Virus record (IMG/VR): IMGVR_UViG_3300031659_000066
Span: 1-28,816 of that record
From: a virus
Length of the DNA stretch: 28,816 nucleotides
Direction: 5' to 3' (one strand)
Positions 1-8,174 of this stretch are shown here, piece by piece (the first letter of the stretch is position 1; every line of letters starts with the position of its first letter). Both the position numbers and the translations under genes were made by a program. The notes under the pieces are model-generated. The model had not been told where the DNA came from. It did no database searches and was given only the letters and a program-made list of their open reading frames with translations.

Positions 1-2
1 CT

Positions 3-1547
3 TTCCAAAACACTGCTAATAATAATCAATTAAAAATTGGCAACCAAGCTCAGGGTTACTTAAATATTCAAGGAGCTAGAATAGATAATGGTAACCCTTA
101 TAACTTCTCACTTCAATCCGATGGTGGCAATGTTGGAATTGGAACTACTACTCCAACGGAACTATTACACATTAAGAATCCTAGCAATAGCTGGAATGAA
201 TATGCCAGGATTAGAATAGGCACAGAAACTAGTGATAGCTATGCTTCTGAAATAGGGTTTCATAGAGGAACTTCAAGTGATGCTGATAGAGGGTTGTTTT
301 TAGATGGGTCTGGTGCAGGTAATCAACAATTAAAAGTACTAGTTAATGGTAATGTTGGTATCGGAACAGCTGCTCCAATTTCAAAGCTACATTTAGCAGA
401 CAGCAGTACTAATTCTATAGTTCAAACACGATTTGTTAATGATGCAAGAGATTATGCATTAGGTGTTCATGGAGGCTTGTCAGATTCATTTATTTTATAT
501 GATGACACAGCAAATGCTACTCGTTTAGTTGTTACTACTGCAGGCAAAGTTGGTATAGGAACAACTGCACCACAATCAGGATTACATATTGCTGAAGGTG
601 GTAGTGGTTCTGATGGTGGCTCAGTTCTTACTTTATCACAAACAGGATTTGGCTCTATTGTTAATAATGATGATTTAGGTAGCGTTCACTTTGGTGGCGT
701 AACAAGTGGTGGTGTTGGTATTCCTAATGCTGCAAAAATTATGGTTGAAGGTGATGCCACTTGGTCAAATAATGATTATCCAACAAGAATGTCATTTTTT
801 ACTACAGCAGATGGTGCAAGTGGTTTAAGTGAGAGGATGCGTATTGATAATGCTGGAAAAATTAAAATTGGCAATAATATTCCAATGTGGTCAGGTTCTT
901 TTGGAGGGGGTTTATTCCTTAAAGGTAACAACGCTACATCTGATAGATATGCTCAATTGTGTATTGTTGATTCTAATGGTGCTATTGCACAAGCAGGTTT
1001 AAAAGTTAATAACAATGGTTCTATTACTTGTGGTGGTAGTGGTAATGTAATAATCACAAACGGTGACTTACAAGTAGCTAGTGGACATGGAATAGACTTT
1101 AGTGCAACTGGTAATTCTGCAGGAGCTATGTCCTCAGAAATACTTGACGATTATGAAGAAGGTACTTTTACTCCTGTTTTGAAAGCAAATGGTGGATCAT
1201 CAGTTACACCTAATACTGGAATGACAAAAGGATACTATACAAAAATTGGAAATCTTGTCACAGTTTCAGGAACTTGTGTGTGGACTGCAAACGGTTCAAA
1301 TGCTAATGGTGGGTATACCGTCATTGCTGGTCTTCCTTTTACCTGTGCGAACACGAGTAACGGCAGGTTTGCAGGCAGCCTGGGGGCATGTACTGGCATT
1401 TCTGACGCTGAAAACCTCAACGCCATTGTAGACCCAGGTAATAATTTTATCTATATCACAAGACAGATAAATACTAACTATTCACATGGCAATACTATAG
1501 CGGCATCAGGTGCTATCTATGGTTTCACGGTCACTTATAGAGTATAA
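3..1547 (+). CDS. Tail fibre / receptor-binding protein, N-terminus outside window
   Basis: The reading frame is open from base 3, so this is the 3' part (514 codons) of a longer gene; the TTG at 294 is internal. The protein carries spaced copies of a G-x-V-G-I-G-T-x-x-P motif followed by LHI/LHL (bases 126-155, 348-377, 543-572, and a degenerate copy at 855-884 after RMRIDNAG), a pattern common in trimeric beta-rich tail fibres of aquatic phages. From about base 1135 it changes to a C-terminal domain starting SEILDDYEEGTFTP, also common at the ends of such fibres, likely the distal receptor-binding tip. I see no endosialidase-type chaperone domain. Bases about 1310-1440 look clearly richer in G+C than the rest. 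Role by family: host recognition. Identity as a tail fibre is fairly sure; the receptor is unknown. Confidence 0.8.
   Translation, partial: FQNTANNNQLKIGNQAQGYLNIQGARIDNGNPYNFSLQSDGGNVGIGTTTPTELLHIKNPSNSWNEYARIRIGTETSDSYASEIGFHRGTSSDADRGLFLDGSGAGNQQLKVLVNGNVGIGTAAPISKLHLADSSTNSIVQTRFVNDARDYALGVHGGLSDSFILYDDTANATRLVVTTAGKVGIGTTAPQSGLHIAEGGSGSDGGSVLTLSQTGFGSIVNNDDLGSVHFGGVTSGGVGIPNAAKIMVEGDATWSNNDYPTRMSFFTTADGASGLSERMRIDNAGKIKIGNNIPMWSGSFGGGLFLKGNNATSDRYAQLCIVDSNGAIAQAGLKVNNNGSITCGGSGNVIITNGDLQVASGHGIDFSATGNSAGAMSSEILDDYEEGTFTPVLKANGGSSVTPNTGMTKGYYTKIGNLVTVSGTCVWTANGSNANGGYTVIAGLPFTCANTSNGRFAGSLGACTGISDAENLNAIVDPGNNFIYITRQINTNYSHGNTIAASGAIYGFTVTYRV
126..884 (+). repeat. Degenerate GxVGIGTxxP protein repeats in the tail fibre gene
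   Basis: Three clear motif copies at 126-155, 348-377 and 543-572 (GNVGIGTTTP, GNVGIGTAAP, GKVGIGTTAP) and a weaker one at 855-884 (GKIKIGNNIP), each following a beta-rich stretch. The copies differ at synonymous positions, so they are old protein repeats and not recent DNA duplications. Confidence 0.7.
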
Positions 1548-1562
1548 TAACAAATTAATAGG

Positions 1563-1584
1563 GTGCTTAGTCAATTCTAGGCAC
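1563..1584. other. Intergenic hairpin after tail fibre gene
   Basis: GTGCTTAG (1563-1570) pairs with CTAGGCAC (1577-1584) through one G-T wobble, with loop TCAATT. No T-run follows, so it is not a clear terminator. It lies between the tail fibre stop and the ribosome binding site (aaaggaaaa) of the next gene and may stabilise or process the mRNA. Confidence 0.4.
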
Positions 1585-1604
1585 AGACAAAAGGAAAAAT
1601 AAAA

Positions 1605-1892
1605 ATGGCAATAACAAAAGAAACAGTCGAAGACAAAATAGAAATTGTAGGAGACTATAAATCAATACAGGTGCGAACAGCTACTGTAATAAAAGAAGAC
1701 GGAGTAGAACTTAATCGTTCATTCCACAGGCACGTTTTAGAATGCGTATCATCATCAAAAAACGATGACAATAGCTGGACTCATACTGATACAGTTGTAT
1801 CAAGCGAAAGCGCAGAAGTGCAAGCAATCGCTACAGCAGTTTGGACTACAGCAGTAAAAAACGCTAAAAAAGCATCTAACGAAGCAGCATAA
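1605..1892 (+). CDS. Small conserved-type phage protein next to tail fibre
   Basis: A 95-aa protein with no function I recognise. It starts with ATG 9-10 bases after an AAAGGAAAA ribosome binding site. The sequence is polar, with alternating charged and beta-prone residues (IEIVGDYKSIQVRTATVIKE) and an alanine-rich helical C-terminus that includes AVWTTAVKNAKKA. There is no signal peptide or membrane segment. It is the last plus-strand gene before the bidirectional terminator and is probably co-transcribed with the tail fibre gene, so a virion or tail-assembly role is a reasonable guess from position only. Confidence 0.75.
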   Translation: MAITKETVEDKIEIVGDYKSIQVRTATVIKEDGVELNRSFHRHVLECVSSSKNDDNSWTHTDTVVSSESAEVQAIATAVWTTAVKNAKKASNEAA

Positions 1893-1916
1893 AATATCCC
1901 CGACAAGGAAGCACAA

Positions 1917-1940
1917 AAAAACCCGCGAAAGCGGGTTTTT
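1917..1940. terminator. Bidirectional intrinsic terminator between converging genes
   Basis: A perfect 10-bp stem, AAAAACCCGC (1917-1926) with GCGGGTTTTT (1931-1940), closes a GAAA tetraloop (1927-1930). It ends in A on the left and T on the right, so it gives a U-run in either direction. It lies between the plus-strand structural genes and the end of the minus-strand replication genes, where transcripts would otherwise collide. Confidence 0.93.
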
Positions 1941-1953
1941 AGTTTTAGTAAGC

Positions 1954-2196
1954 TTAGCCTTCTACTGGTTCTGCTTCAACCTCATTAGGGTCTTTATCTA
2001 TGACTTGCTCGAGTCTACTAGTGTAGCCTTCTTTAGCTAATAGTAATCTGTCATGTTGAATTTTAGCGCCGACTAAGTCTTGCTCCAATCCTTGTAACAT
2101 ATTAACTATTACCTTAGCATCGTCATGCAGTTCCGAGATTATGTACTTCTTGTCGTTAAACATTAATACTGGCTCGCTGTTGGTTACTTCTGTCAT
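1954..2196 (-). CDS. Small coiled-coil protein, DUF6447-like
   Basis: An 80-aa protein. I start it at the ATG at 2196 because AAGGAG lies just upstream and a longer frame would run back into nrdB. A short beta-type opening (PVLMFNDKKYIISEL) is followed by a long amphipathic helix (about residues 22-67) and an acidic tail. This layout resembles small phage proteins in which a 'YxIxDL' opening precedes a coiled coil (DUF6447-type); that assignment is tentative. It is the last gene of the leftward unit, directly behind nrdB and in front of the shared terminator. Function unknown. Confidence 0.75.
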   Translation of the reverse strand: MTEVTNSEPVLMFNDKKYIISELHDDAKVIVNMLQGLEQDLVGAKIQHDRLLLAKEGYTSRLEQVIDKDPNEVEAEPVEG

Positions 2197-2206
2197 CTTT
2201 TTCTCC

Positions 2207-3166
2207 TTATCCAAAAATGTCTTGCCAATTACCTTGAGTTGTACTTTTTGCATACTCTGTACTTCTGTTCTCAAAGAAATTTGCGTGCTCCACTGCATTA
2301 ATCTGCTGATCCAACCATGGTAATGGATTCTCAGTGCTGTGGAAAATTGCTTTCATACCTAGACCCAATAATCTGCGGTCTGCGATATACCTTATGTATT
2401 CTTTTACTTCATTGCCAGTTAAACCTTCAATATCTGCGTTCTCAAAACAAACATCAATAAAGTTATCTTCTAACTCTACTACTCGTTCTGCTGCACAGTA
2501 TACTTCGTACTTTAACTTATCAGTCCATAGTTCTGGATTCTCAGCAATAAAAGTTCTGAATAGTTTGGACATTCCCTCTACGTGTAGAGTTTCGTCCCGA
2601 ATAGACCATGTGACAATCTGTCCCATGCCTTTCATTAGGTTGTGTCTAGGGAAGTTAAGAAGAATAGCAAAACTACTGAATAGTTGTACTCCTTCTGTAA
2701 ATCCGCTGTACACAGCCATTGTTTTTGCCATCTCATGCTTATCTCTCATGTTAAAGTCTGTTAGATAATCATGCTTGTCTGACATTGCCTGTATCTCAGT
2801 AAATTTCTGATACTCATCATCTGACTTACCAAGTGTTTCCAATAATAAAGAATACGCTTCTTGATGCACTGCTTCCATAGCAGCGAAACTAACAAGCATC
2901 ATTCTTACTTCTGGTTGCTTGAATGTTGGTAGATAATGCTTCGCATATCCACAACATACATCTACATCAGCTTGTGTAAAGAACCTAAATATATTATCTA
3001 CTAAGGCTCTATTTGCTGGTGTAAGTTTTTCTTTATAATCCTTTATATCGTCTTGTAACGGTACTTCTTCAGGCATCCAATGCATTTGCTGTTGCTTTTT
3101 ATACATCTCGAACGCCCAAGGATAGTTAAAAGGCTTATAATAATTTCTTTCTTCTAATAAATTCAT
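2207..3166 (-). CDS. nrdB: Ribonucleoside-diphosphate reductase, beta subunit (class I)
   Basis: A 319-aa small subunit that houses the di-metal centre and tyrosyl radical for reducing ribonucleotides to deoxyribonucleotides. Visible ligands: D67, E98, H101, E158, E192 and H195 (the last two in RDETLHVEG), with the radical tyrosine candidate Y105 seven residues after E98, spaced as in E. coli NrdB. All key residues are present, so it should be active and iron-dependent. Its ATG follows the nrdA stop directly (TAAATG), and its GAGGGA ribosome binding site lies in the end of nrdA, so translation is probably coupled. It supplies dNTPs for phage replication. Confidence 0.96.
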   Translation of the reverse strand: MNLLEERNYYKPFNYPWAFEMYKKQQQMHWMPEEVPLQDDIKDYKEKLTPANRALVDNIFRFFTQADVDVCCGYAKHYLPTFKQPEVRMMLVSFAAMEAVHQEAYSLLLETLGKSDDEYQKFTEIQAMSDKHDYLTDFNMRDKHEMAKTMAVYSGFTEGVQLFSSFAILLNFPRHNLMKGMGQIVTWSIRDETLHVEGMSKLFRTFIAENPELWTDKLKYEVYCAAERVVELEDNFIDVCFENADIEGLTGNEVKEYIRYIADRRLLGLGMKAIFHSTENPLPWLDQQINAVEHANFFENRSTEYAKSTTQGNWQDIFG

Positions 3167-4930
3167 TTATCCCTCACAACTAAGACAATCTGATTGCTCA
3201 AAAATTATCTCTCTCTTTGCTTGATTTGCTACGTTATCCGCACGACCTATAGCTTCGCTACGTAGGTAATATAAAGTCTTCATGTTCTTTGCCCAAGCTA
3301 GCATATGAACATTGTGTAGGTCTCCCTTGTTTACATCAGGTGGGAAGAATAGATTAATACTTTGAGACTGGCAAATAAATTCCTGTCTCATACTAGCGTG
3401 CTCTACAATCCATGCCTGATTAATTTCTACTGCTGTTTTAAAAATCTCTCTCTCATCATCAGAAAGAAATGGAAGGTGTTGACAGCTACCTTTGTTTGCT
3501 ATGATACTAGACCATACTTCATCATTGTTCTTATTATAAACCGCCAAGGTTGCTTTTAAGAATTTGTTTTTCATTAAGTATGAACCACTCTTAGTTTTCT
3601 GCGTATAAGCATTTGCTCTGTAAGGTTCTACACTAGGACTTGTGTTTCCACAAATAATACTAGAACTTGCATTTGGAGCTATTGCTAGCAAATGTGCATT
3701 TCTTACTGAGGCAGTATCATCATCAGGGCAAGCCCCTCTGTCTACTGCAAGCTTATGAGTCTCAGCTTCTGCCTGACTCTTAATATGCTTAAATATTACC
3801 ATATTTGCACTTGAAGCCATCATGCTCTCAAAAGGAAGTCCTTGTTTCTGTAGGTACGCATGGAATCCCATAGCGCCTAGCCCGATACTTCTTTCTCTTG
3901 ATGCACTATACCTTGCTCTTTCTAATTCATCAGGTGCATTTGCTATGAAATGTGTTAAAACATTATCTAGAAAACGTACTAAGTCTGGTATAAACGCAGG
4001 GATGTTTTTCCACTCGTCATAATACTCCAGATTTACACTTGATAGACAACATACTGCTGTCCTTTCTTCATTAGTTGCTAAGGTAATTTCTGAACAAAGA
4101 TTACTATGATTTACTTTTAAACCTTTTCTTTTCTGAAAATCTGGCAAGTCAGCTTGCACAGCATCTTCAAACATTAAGTAAGGTTCTCCTGTTTCCATTC
4201 TATTCTGTAGTAATTTTACCCATAAAGTTCTAGCACTAATAGTCTTTTTAACTTCACCACTATGTGGGTCAACTAAGTCCCAGCTATCATCAAAGCCTTC
4301 TAGTTTAGTTGCCTTATGGATTATTTCCATAAATGCATCTGGTACTACAACACCATGATGTAAGTTTGTACACTTACGATTTATATCTCCACCTGTTGGC
4401 TTTCTGACATCTAAGAATTCTTCGATCTCAGGGTGACTCATATGTAAGTATGAAGCATAACTACCTCTACGTGTTACTCCTTGTGAAAAAGCTAGCATTT
4501 CTGCGTCTACTACTTTCATAAAAGGAAGAACTCCTGTAGACTCCGAGCCTTTTGATGTCTTTGTTCCTTGTGAACGAACATCACTCCAACCACCACCTAT
4601 GCCACCACCCATTGAGGATAGGTAGGCATTTTCTGTATAATGTCCAGTAATTCCTTCTCTACTGTCTTCTATGTAATTAAGAAAACAACTGATAGGTAAG
4701 CCTCGTTTTGTTCCGCCATTTGAAAGTATAGGTGTTGCAAACATAAACCATAGTTTACTAGCATAATCATATATTCTTTGAGCGTGAGCATCATCGTCTG
4801 CAAAAGCTTCAGCAGCTCTTGCAAAGGCTTCTTGTGGGCTTTGTTCATCGCCAACAAGATATCTATCTTGTAGAGTAAGTTTACTGAAATCTGTTAGTAA
4901 ATCATCTTTACTGTAATCAATCTGTATCAT
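3167..4930 (-). CDS. nrdA: Ribonucleoside-diphosphate reductase, alpha subunit, no ATP cone
   Basis: A 587-aa catalytic subunit that pairs with NrdB. Active-site features: C82 and C294 as the redox pair, N277/C279/E281 in NLCSE (thiyl radical cysteine C279), the Y554-Y555 radical-transfer pair, and C-terminal C582/C585 for re-reduction by a thioredoxin or glutaredoxin. It starts right at the catalytic domain; E. coli NrdA (about 760 aa) has an N-terminal ATP cone that senses dATP. That overall activity switch is missing, so dNTP synthesis should not be shut off by dATP. A second cysteine, C295, sits beside C294. It overlaps the end of the upstream exonuclease gene by 14 bases. Confidence 0.96.
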   Translation of the reverse strand: MIQIDYSKDDLLTDFSKLTLQDRYLVGDEQSPQEAFARAAEAFADDDAHAQRIYDYASKLWFMFATPILSNGGTKRGLPISCFLNYIEDSREGITGHYTENAYLSSMGGGIGGGWSDVRSQGTKTSKGSESTGVLPFMKVVDAEMLAFSQGVTRRGSYASYLHMSHPEIEEFLDVRKPTGGDINRKCTNLHHGVVVPDAFMEIIHKATKLEGFDDSWDLVDPHSGEVKKTISARTLWVKLLQNRMETGEPYLMFEDAVQADLPDFQKRKGLKVNHSNLCSEITLATNEERTAVCCLSSVNLEYYDEWKNIPAFIPDLVRFLDNVLTHFIANAPDELERARYSASRERSIGLGAMGFHAYLQKQGLPFESMMASSANMVIFKHIKSQAEAETHKLAVDRGACPDDDTASVRNAHLLAIAPNASSSIICGNTSPSVEPYRANAYTQKTKSGSYLMKNKFLKATLAVYNKNNDEVWSSIIANKGSCQHLPFLSDDEREIFKTAVEINQAWIVEHASMRQEFICQSQSINLFFPPDVNKGDLHNVHMLAWAKNMKTLYYLRSEAIGRADNVANQAKREIIFEQSDCLSCEG

Positions 4931-5777
4931 TTAAATACTCCCGTATTTGTGAGGACAAGTCCTCTAAGTTCATGTCTGCTTCGATTAATGCTTGCTCTGA
5001 GTAACTCACTAAGTCCATGAGTTCTGCGTTGAGTAATAACCTGTCTGCGTTTTCGTTTAACGACTGTATGAATTTATACTTACTGCTTATTGGGCAGGCA
5101 TTATAAATATCAAATAAGTCTCCATACTGTTCGATTAATGATACAGCCCTCTTAGGACCGATGCCTGCTATTCCTGGCACGTTATCACCTGTGTCACCTG
5201 CTAGACATTTCTGAGTCAAGTACATACTTGGCTCTACGTCATAGTGGTCTTCCCAGTTATCTATAGTAATTTCTTTTCTAGTTACTGTGGAGAATCTAGA
5301 AACTCCATCCTGTATAAGCAAATCCCAGTCTCTATCTGAAGAGACCATCCAAATCTGTCCTATACCAAATTCTGCTTTCTTTCCGACAATCCATGCGGCT
5401 AAATCATCAGCCTCTAGTCCGTCTTGTCTTATTGTTAAATGTCCTCTTTTCTCTAATTGAGTAAAGGCATTTTTGAACTCACCCATAAACTGGGCGAACT
5501 CTGCTTTTTCTGCTGCAGTTTGCTCTGCATACTTTTCCGACCGATTAGCTTTGTAATCGGGAGAGAGTCTTTTCCTATAGGTACTTCCACCATCTGCTAG
5601 TACAACTATGTTTCCACAGTCATATGATTTTGCTAGACTTTCAACGGTTCTTACATAGTCATGTTTATATTCGAGCTGTTTAGAGTGCTTCCACCTAAAG
5701 GCTACATTTAAACCATCAACTATTAGTAAGTTCCCATTCTGGATCTGGTTCCCAAGGTTTGAGAAGTTTATCGCCAT
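4917..5777 (-). CDS. 5'-3' exonuclease of the FEN / Pol I N-domain family
   Basis: A 286-aa protein. The family removes RNA primers and 5' flaps or degrades duplex DNA from 5' ends using two metal ions. Visible acidic residues: D21 (VDG), D62, E122/D124/D125 (EADD), D148/D150 (SSDRD) and D195/D198 (GDTGDN), followed by a helix-hairpin-helix at about 200-217 (GIAGIGPKRAVSLIEQYG). Phage PolA in this window lacks a 5' nuclease domain, so this separate gene likely supplies it, as T7 gp6 or T4 RNase H do. It overlaps the upstream endonuclease gene by 62 bases and nrdA by 14. Confidence 0.93.
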   Translation of the reverse strand: MAINFSNLGNQIQNGNLLIVDGLNVAFRWKHSKQLEYKHDYVRTVESLAKSYDCGNIVVLADGGSTYRKRLSPDYKANRSEKYAEQTAAEKAEFAQFMGEFKNAFTQLEKRGHLTIRQDGLEADDLAAWIVGKKAEFGIGQIWMVSSDRDWDLLIQDGVSRFSTVTRKEITIDNWEDHYDVEPSMYLTQKCLAGDTGDNVPGIAGIGPKRAVSLIEQYGDLFDIYNACPISSKYKFIQSLNENADRLLLNAELMDLVSYSEQALIEADMNLEDLSSQIREYLNDTD

Positions 5778-6207
5778 TTGTAAATTCCAATGTTTCGTTT
5801 TCTAGCCACTTTTCTGCGATAAGAATATATGCACCGAGCCAGTTTATGTACATATATCTTTTTGTCATAAGAGGTCTGCGTGTCGTAACCACAAACCAAT
5901 TCGAGTAATTCTGTTTTATAAGCAGTATAGGCTCTTGCTTCATTAGCTGAGCCTGTAATATTGCTTTCTTCCACCAACCTACTAGCACATTACTCTTGGA
6001 TGTGAACATAGTTTGGTTAAGCCCCATATCCTTATAGTGTTTGACTTCTATAAGGAATAGGTTGTGCTTGTTTTCTACATGTAAGTCACCCTTAATTTTA
6101 CCACTACCACTTCCTGGTGTCTGTGTAAAGATGTGACCTGTGTGTCGTCTGAGCATATCAGCAGCAAGTAGTTCTGCTTTAGCTCCTTTCTGTCTTGAGT
6201 TTACCAA
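5716..6207 (-). CDS. PD-(D/E)XK endonuclease, Holliday-junction-resolvase-like
   Basis: A 163-aa protein with the nuclease pattern E12 (KGAKAE), D41 (KGDLH) and E54-x-K56 (IEVKHYK), in the order and spacing of archaeal Hjc-type resolvases and related phage nucleases. By family it would cut branched DNA or nick DNA using metal ions; the exact substrate is not determined. The start is TTG at 6207, which follows the TAG of the preceding small gene and is served by GGAGG six to seven bases upstream; no nearby ATG would keep E12. The long overlap with the exonuclease gene suggests tight packing or a late-added C-terminus. Confidence 0.75.
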   Translation of the reverse strand: MVNSRQKGAKAELLAADMLRRHTGHIFTQTPGSGSGKIKGDLHVENKHNLFLIEVKHYKDMGLNQTMFTSKSNVLVGWWKKAILQAQLMKQEPILLIKQNYSNWFVVTTRRPLMTKRYMYINWLGAYILIAEKWLENETLEFTNGDKLLKPWEPDPEWELTNS

Positions 6208-6381
6208 CTAATCCTCCAGGGACTTTAAAGTCTTTGAGAATTTCTCATTCACTTTTTTGTTTGCTGTATCCATTTCATCGAGTATACACTCGGGGCATTT
6301 CATACCAATAGGTAGAAAGGTCGTTTTACTAGTTACAGGGCATTTATGATACCAAAAGGTATCGCCTTCTTCGTGAGTCAT
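6208..6381 (-). CDS. 57-aa CxxC protein, zinc-ribbon-like
   Basis: A short gene filling the gap between the SbcC and endonuclease genes. It starts at ATG 6381 (preceded by GGAATAACT), and its stop directly abuts the TTG of the endonuclease gene. The product has a WYHKCP segment (H12, C14) followed by KCPEC (C29, C32) and then a charged helix, so a small zinc-binding knuckle is plausible. No family recognised. It is contiguous with recombination genes on both sides with no spare bases, which supports a real gene. Confidence 0.75.
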   Translation of the reverse strand: MTHEEGDTFWYHKCPVTSKTTFLPIGMKCPECILDEMDTANKKVNEKFSKTLKSLED

Positions 6382-6383
6382 AG

Positions 6384-8174
6384 TTATTCCAGACGACTAA
6401 TATTTTCTTCTTTGATTACTTCAATTCTTGCTAGTAGTGGGTGAGTCCAGCCATGAGATACTAGGTAAGTGTTTAAATCCTCTCCAAGTAATATCTCTAC
6501 TAACTTCTCTTTTCCCTCGTCATCAAGAACACTTATTATTTCATCTAAGAACAGTGTATTAATCCTTGAACTAGAAATACTACTCATAAGTTTTCGTATT
6601 GCTAGAAGCGTTGCGGTGTTTACTCTTGCAAGTTCACCAGAAGACAAGGCTAGTATATCAACTACTTTTGCATTGTCAGTTATCTCTACATTAAGCTTGT
6701 CATTCGTGACAACAAACTCTAAGCTGAATCTACCATCAGATAGTTCAGATAAGTACTCATTTGTTAAATCTTCTAAATCCTTTACTAGATTCTCAATTTT
6801 ATAGGCGAGTAAACCATTTGTACTAAAGGCTTTCTTTAGTATTTCTAAGTGTGCAGATTGTTCTTCTACCTTACCTAAAGCTGTGACAAGTTCTTCCAGT
6901 TGAGATTCCATACCTTCTGACTGTTCTTGAATAATAGAGACACGAGTATTGTGGCGTTCCGCCTTCATGTTCTCACTACTTATTCTTTCTATGTCAATAT
7001 GTATATTTCTCAACTTTGAAGAAAGTGTGTCAATCGAGGTTGAGATTTCGTCACCGTCTAAAATTGTAGAAGGTAAACTACTATCCCAATCACGAATATA
7101 GTCTTCGTGCAGTCTTTGCTGATTTTTCTGAACTATCACCTTTCGATTGTGTTCTTTCGCATCCGCAATTTTGTCCTTGATTCCAAAGAGATCATTACTT
7201 GCTACTTTCTTTTGATTGAAGTAAATTGCGTTAAGTTCTTGTACTTTCTCTTCGTCTACTTCGCTCTCACAAGTCGGGCACTGCCCATCAAGTTCCGAGA
7301 GCTTATCCAAATGTGCTTGAGCTTCAGCCACTTTGGAACCGAAGGTTCCTTGTTGCTGCAGCATAGCAGTTAAGGATACTTCCTCTTCCACTGGCTGTAA
7401 ACGACCTGAACTTTCCAACTCGTCTAGCTGTTCTCTTACAAAACTATTATCTATAATTTTTTTGTTATTTTCCGAAATCTTTTCAAAATCGCGTCGTAAA
7501 TGCCTTAGAGTGGTCTCGTCTATTTCTGATGGTTTTGGTAAATTTAATATTGGGAATATCTCTGTAGTCTCCAATTTATTTTCTTCTAACCATTTTAATA
7601 TAACATCAGACTTACTGTTAAGGCTGTTAACCTCTACTGAAATCTCTCTAGCTGCTTCCTTGAATATATCAAAGAACTCTACATACTCTTCTAGCTTTAA
7701 CAAATCAATTAGAAACTTTTTTCTGTTGGTATCTGTTGCAGTTAGAAACTGTAATGATGTGTTTGTATTCTGATATACTAACTGCGTGAAGGTCTTAAAG
7801 TCAAGCCCAAGTAAATCTTGAACTGTCTTATAGGTGTTCGTTGCAGTATGAGAAGAAATATCCTCTCCATTTTTATACAGCTTACATTTTATAGATGCCT
7901 TACGAGATACATCAATCTCATAGTCATCTTCGTCTACTTGAAATAGTAGATTAATAGAGTAGCCATTATTGACAAATCTATTTTGTATCTCTTGTTTCTT
8001 TATCCCCTTACTATTCTTATTGAATAGGACTTCCTCGATAATAAGCGGAATGGAAGACTTACCCATTCCGTTTGTTCCAACAAGTTGGGTGAGGTTGCTG
8101 TCATTAAGGTTAAGAGTATTATTTTGCCCATAGCTGAAACAGTTATCCCAGCGTAGCGTTTTTAGAATAATCAT
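6384..8174 (-). CDS. sbcC: SbcC/Rad50-type recombination ATPase (T4 gp46-like)
   Basis: A 596-aa SMC-type ATPase that partners SbcD to process DNA ends for recombination-dependent replication and host DNA breakdown. Walker A is at 33-41 (GTNGMGKSS). Long coiled-coil arms flank a CPTC zinc hook at 299-302. The signature motif is LSSGE at 510-514 and Walker B is LFLDE at 541-545, followed by a D-loop (SVLDDEGKEK). The length is close to T4 gp46 (about 560 aa) and about half of E. coli SbcC, as usual in phages. Its start overlaps the sbcD end by 32 bases. Confidence 0.95.
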   Translation of the reverse strand: MIILKTLRWDNCFSYGQNNTLNLNDSNLTQLVGTNGMGKSSIPLIIEEVLFNKNSKGIKKQEIQNRFVNNGYSINLLFQVDEDDYEIDVSRKASIKCKLYKNGEDISSHTATNTYKTVQDLLGLDFKTFTQLVYQNTNTSLQFLTATDTNRKKFLIDLLKLEEYVEFFDIFKEAAREISVEVNSLNSKSDVILKWLEENKLETTEIFPILNLPKPSEIDETTLRHLRRDFEKISENNKKIIDNSFVREQLDELESSGRLQPVEEEVSLTAMLQQQGTFGSKVAEAQAHLDKLSELDGQCPTCESEVDEEKVQELNAIYFNQKKVASNDLFGIKDKIADAKEHNRKVIVQKNQQRLHEDYIRDWDSSLPSTILDGDEISTSIDTLSSKLRNIHIDIERISSENMKAERHNTRVSIIQEQSEGMESQLEELVTALGKVEEQSAHLEILKKAFSTNGLLAYKIENLVKDLEDLTNEYLSELSDGRFSLEFVVTNDKLNVEITDNAKVVDILALSSGELARVNTATLLAIRKLMSSISSSRINTLFLDEIISVLDDEGKEKLVEILLGEDLNTYLVSHGWTHPLLARIEVIKEENISRLE

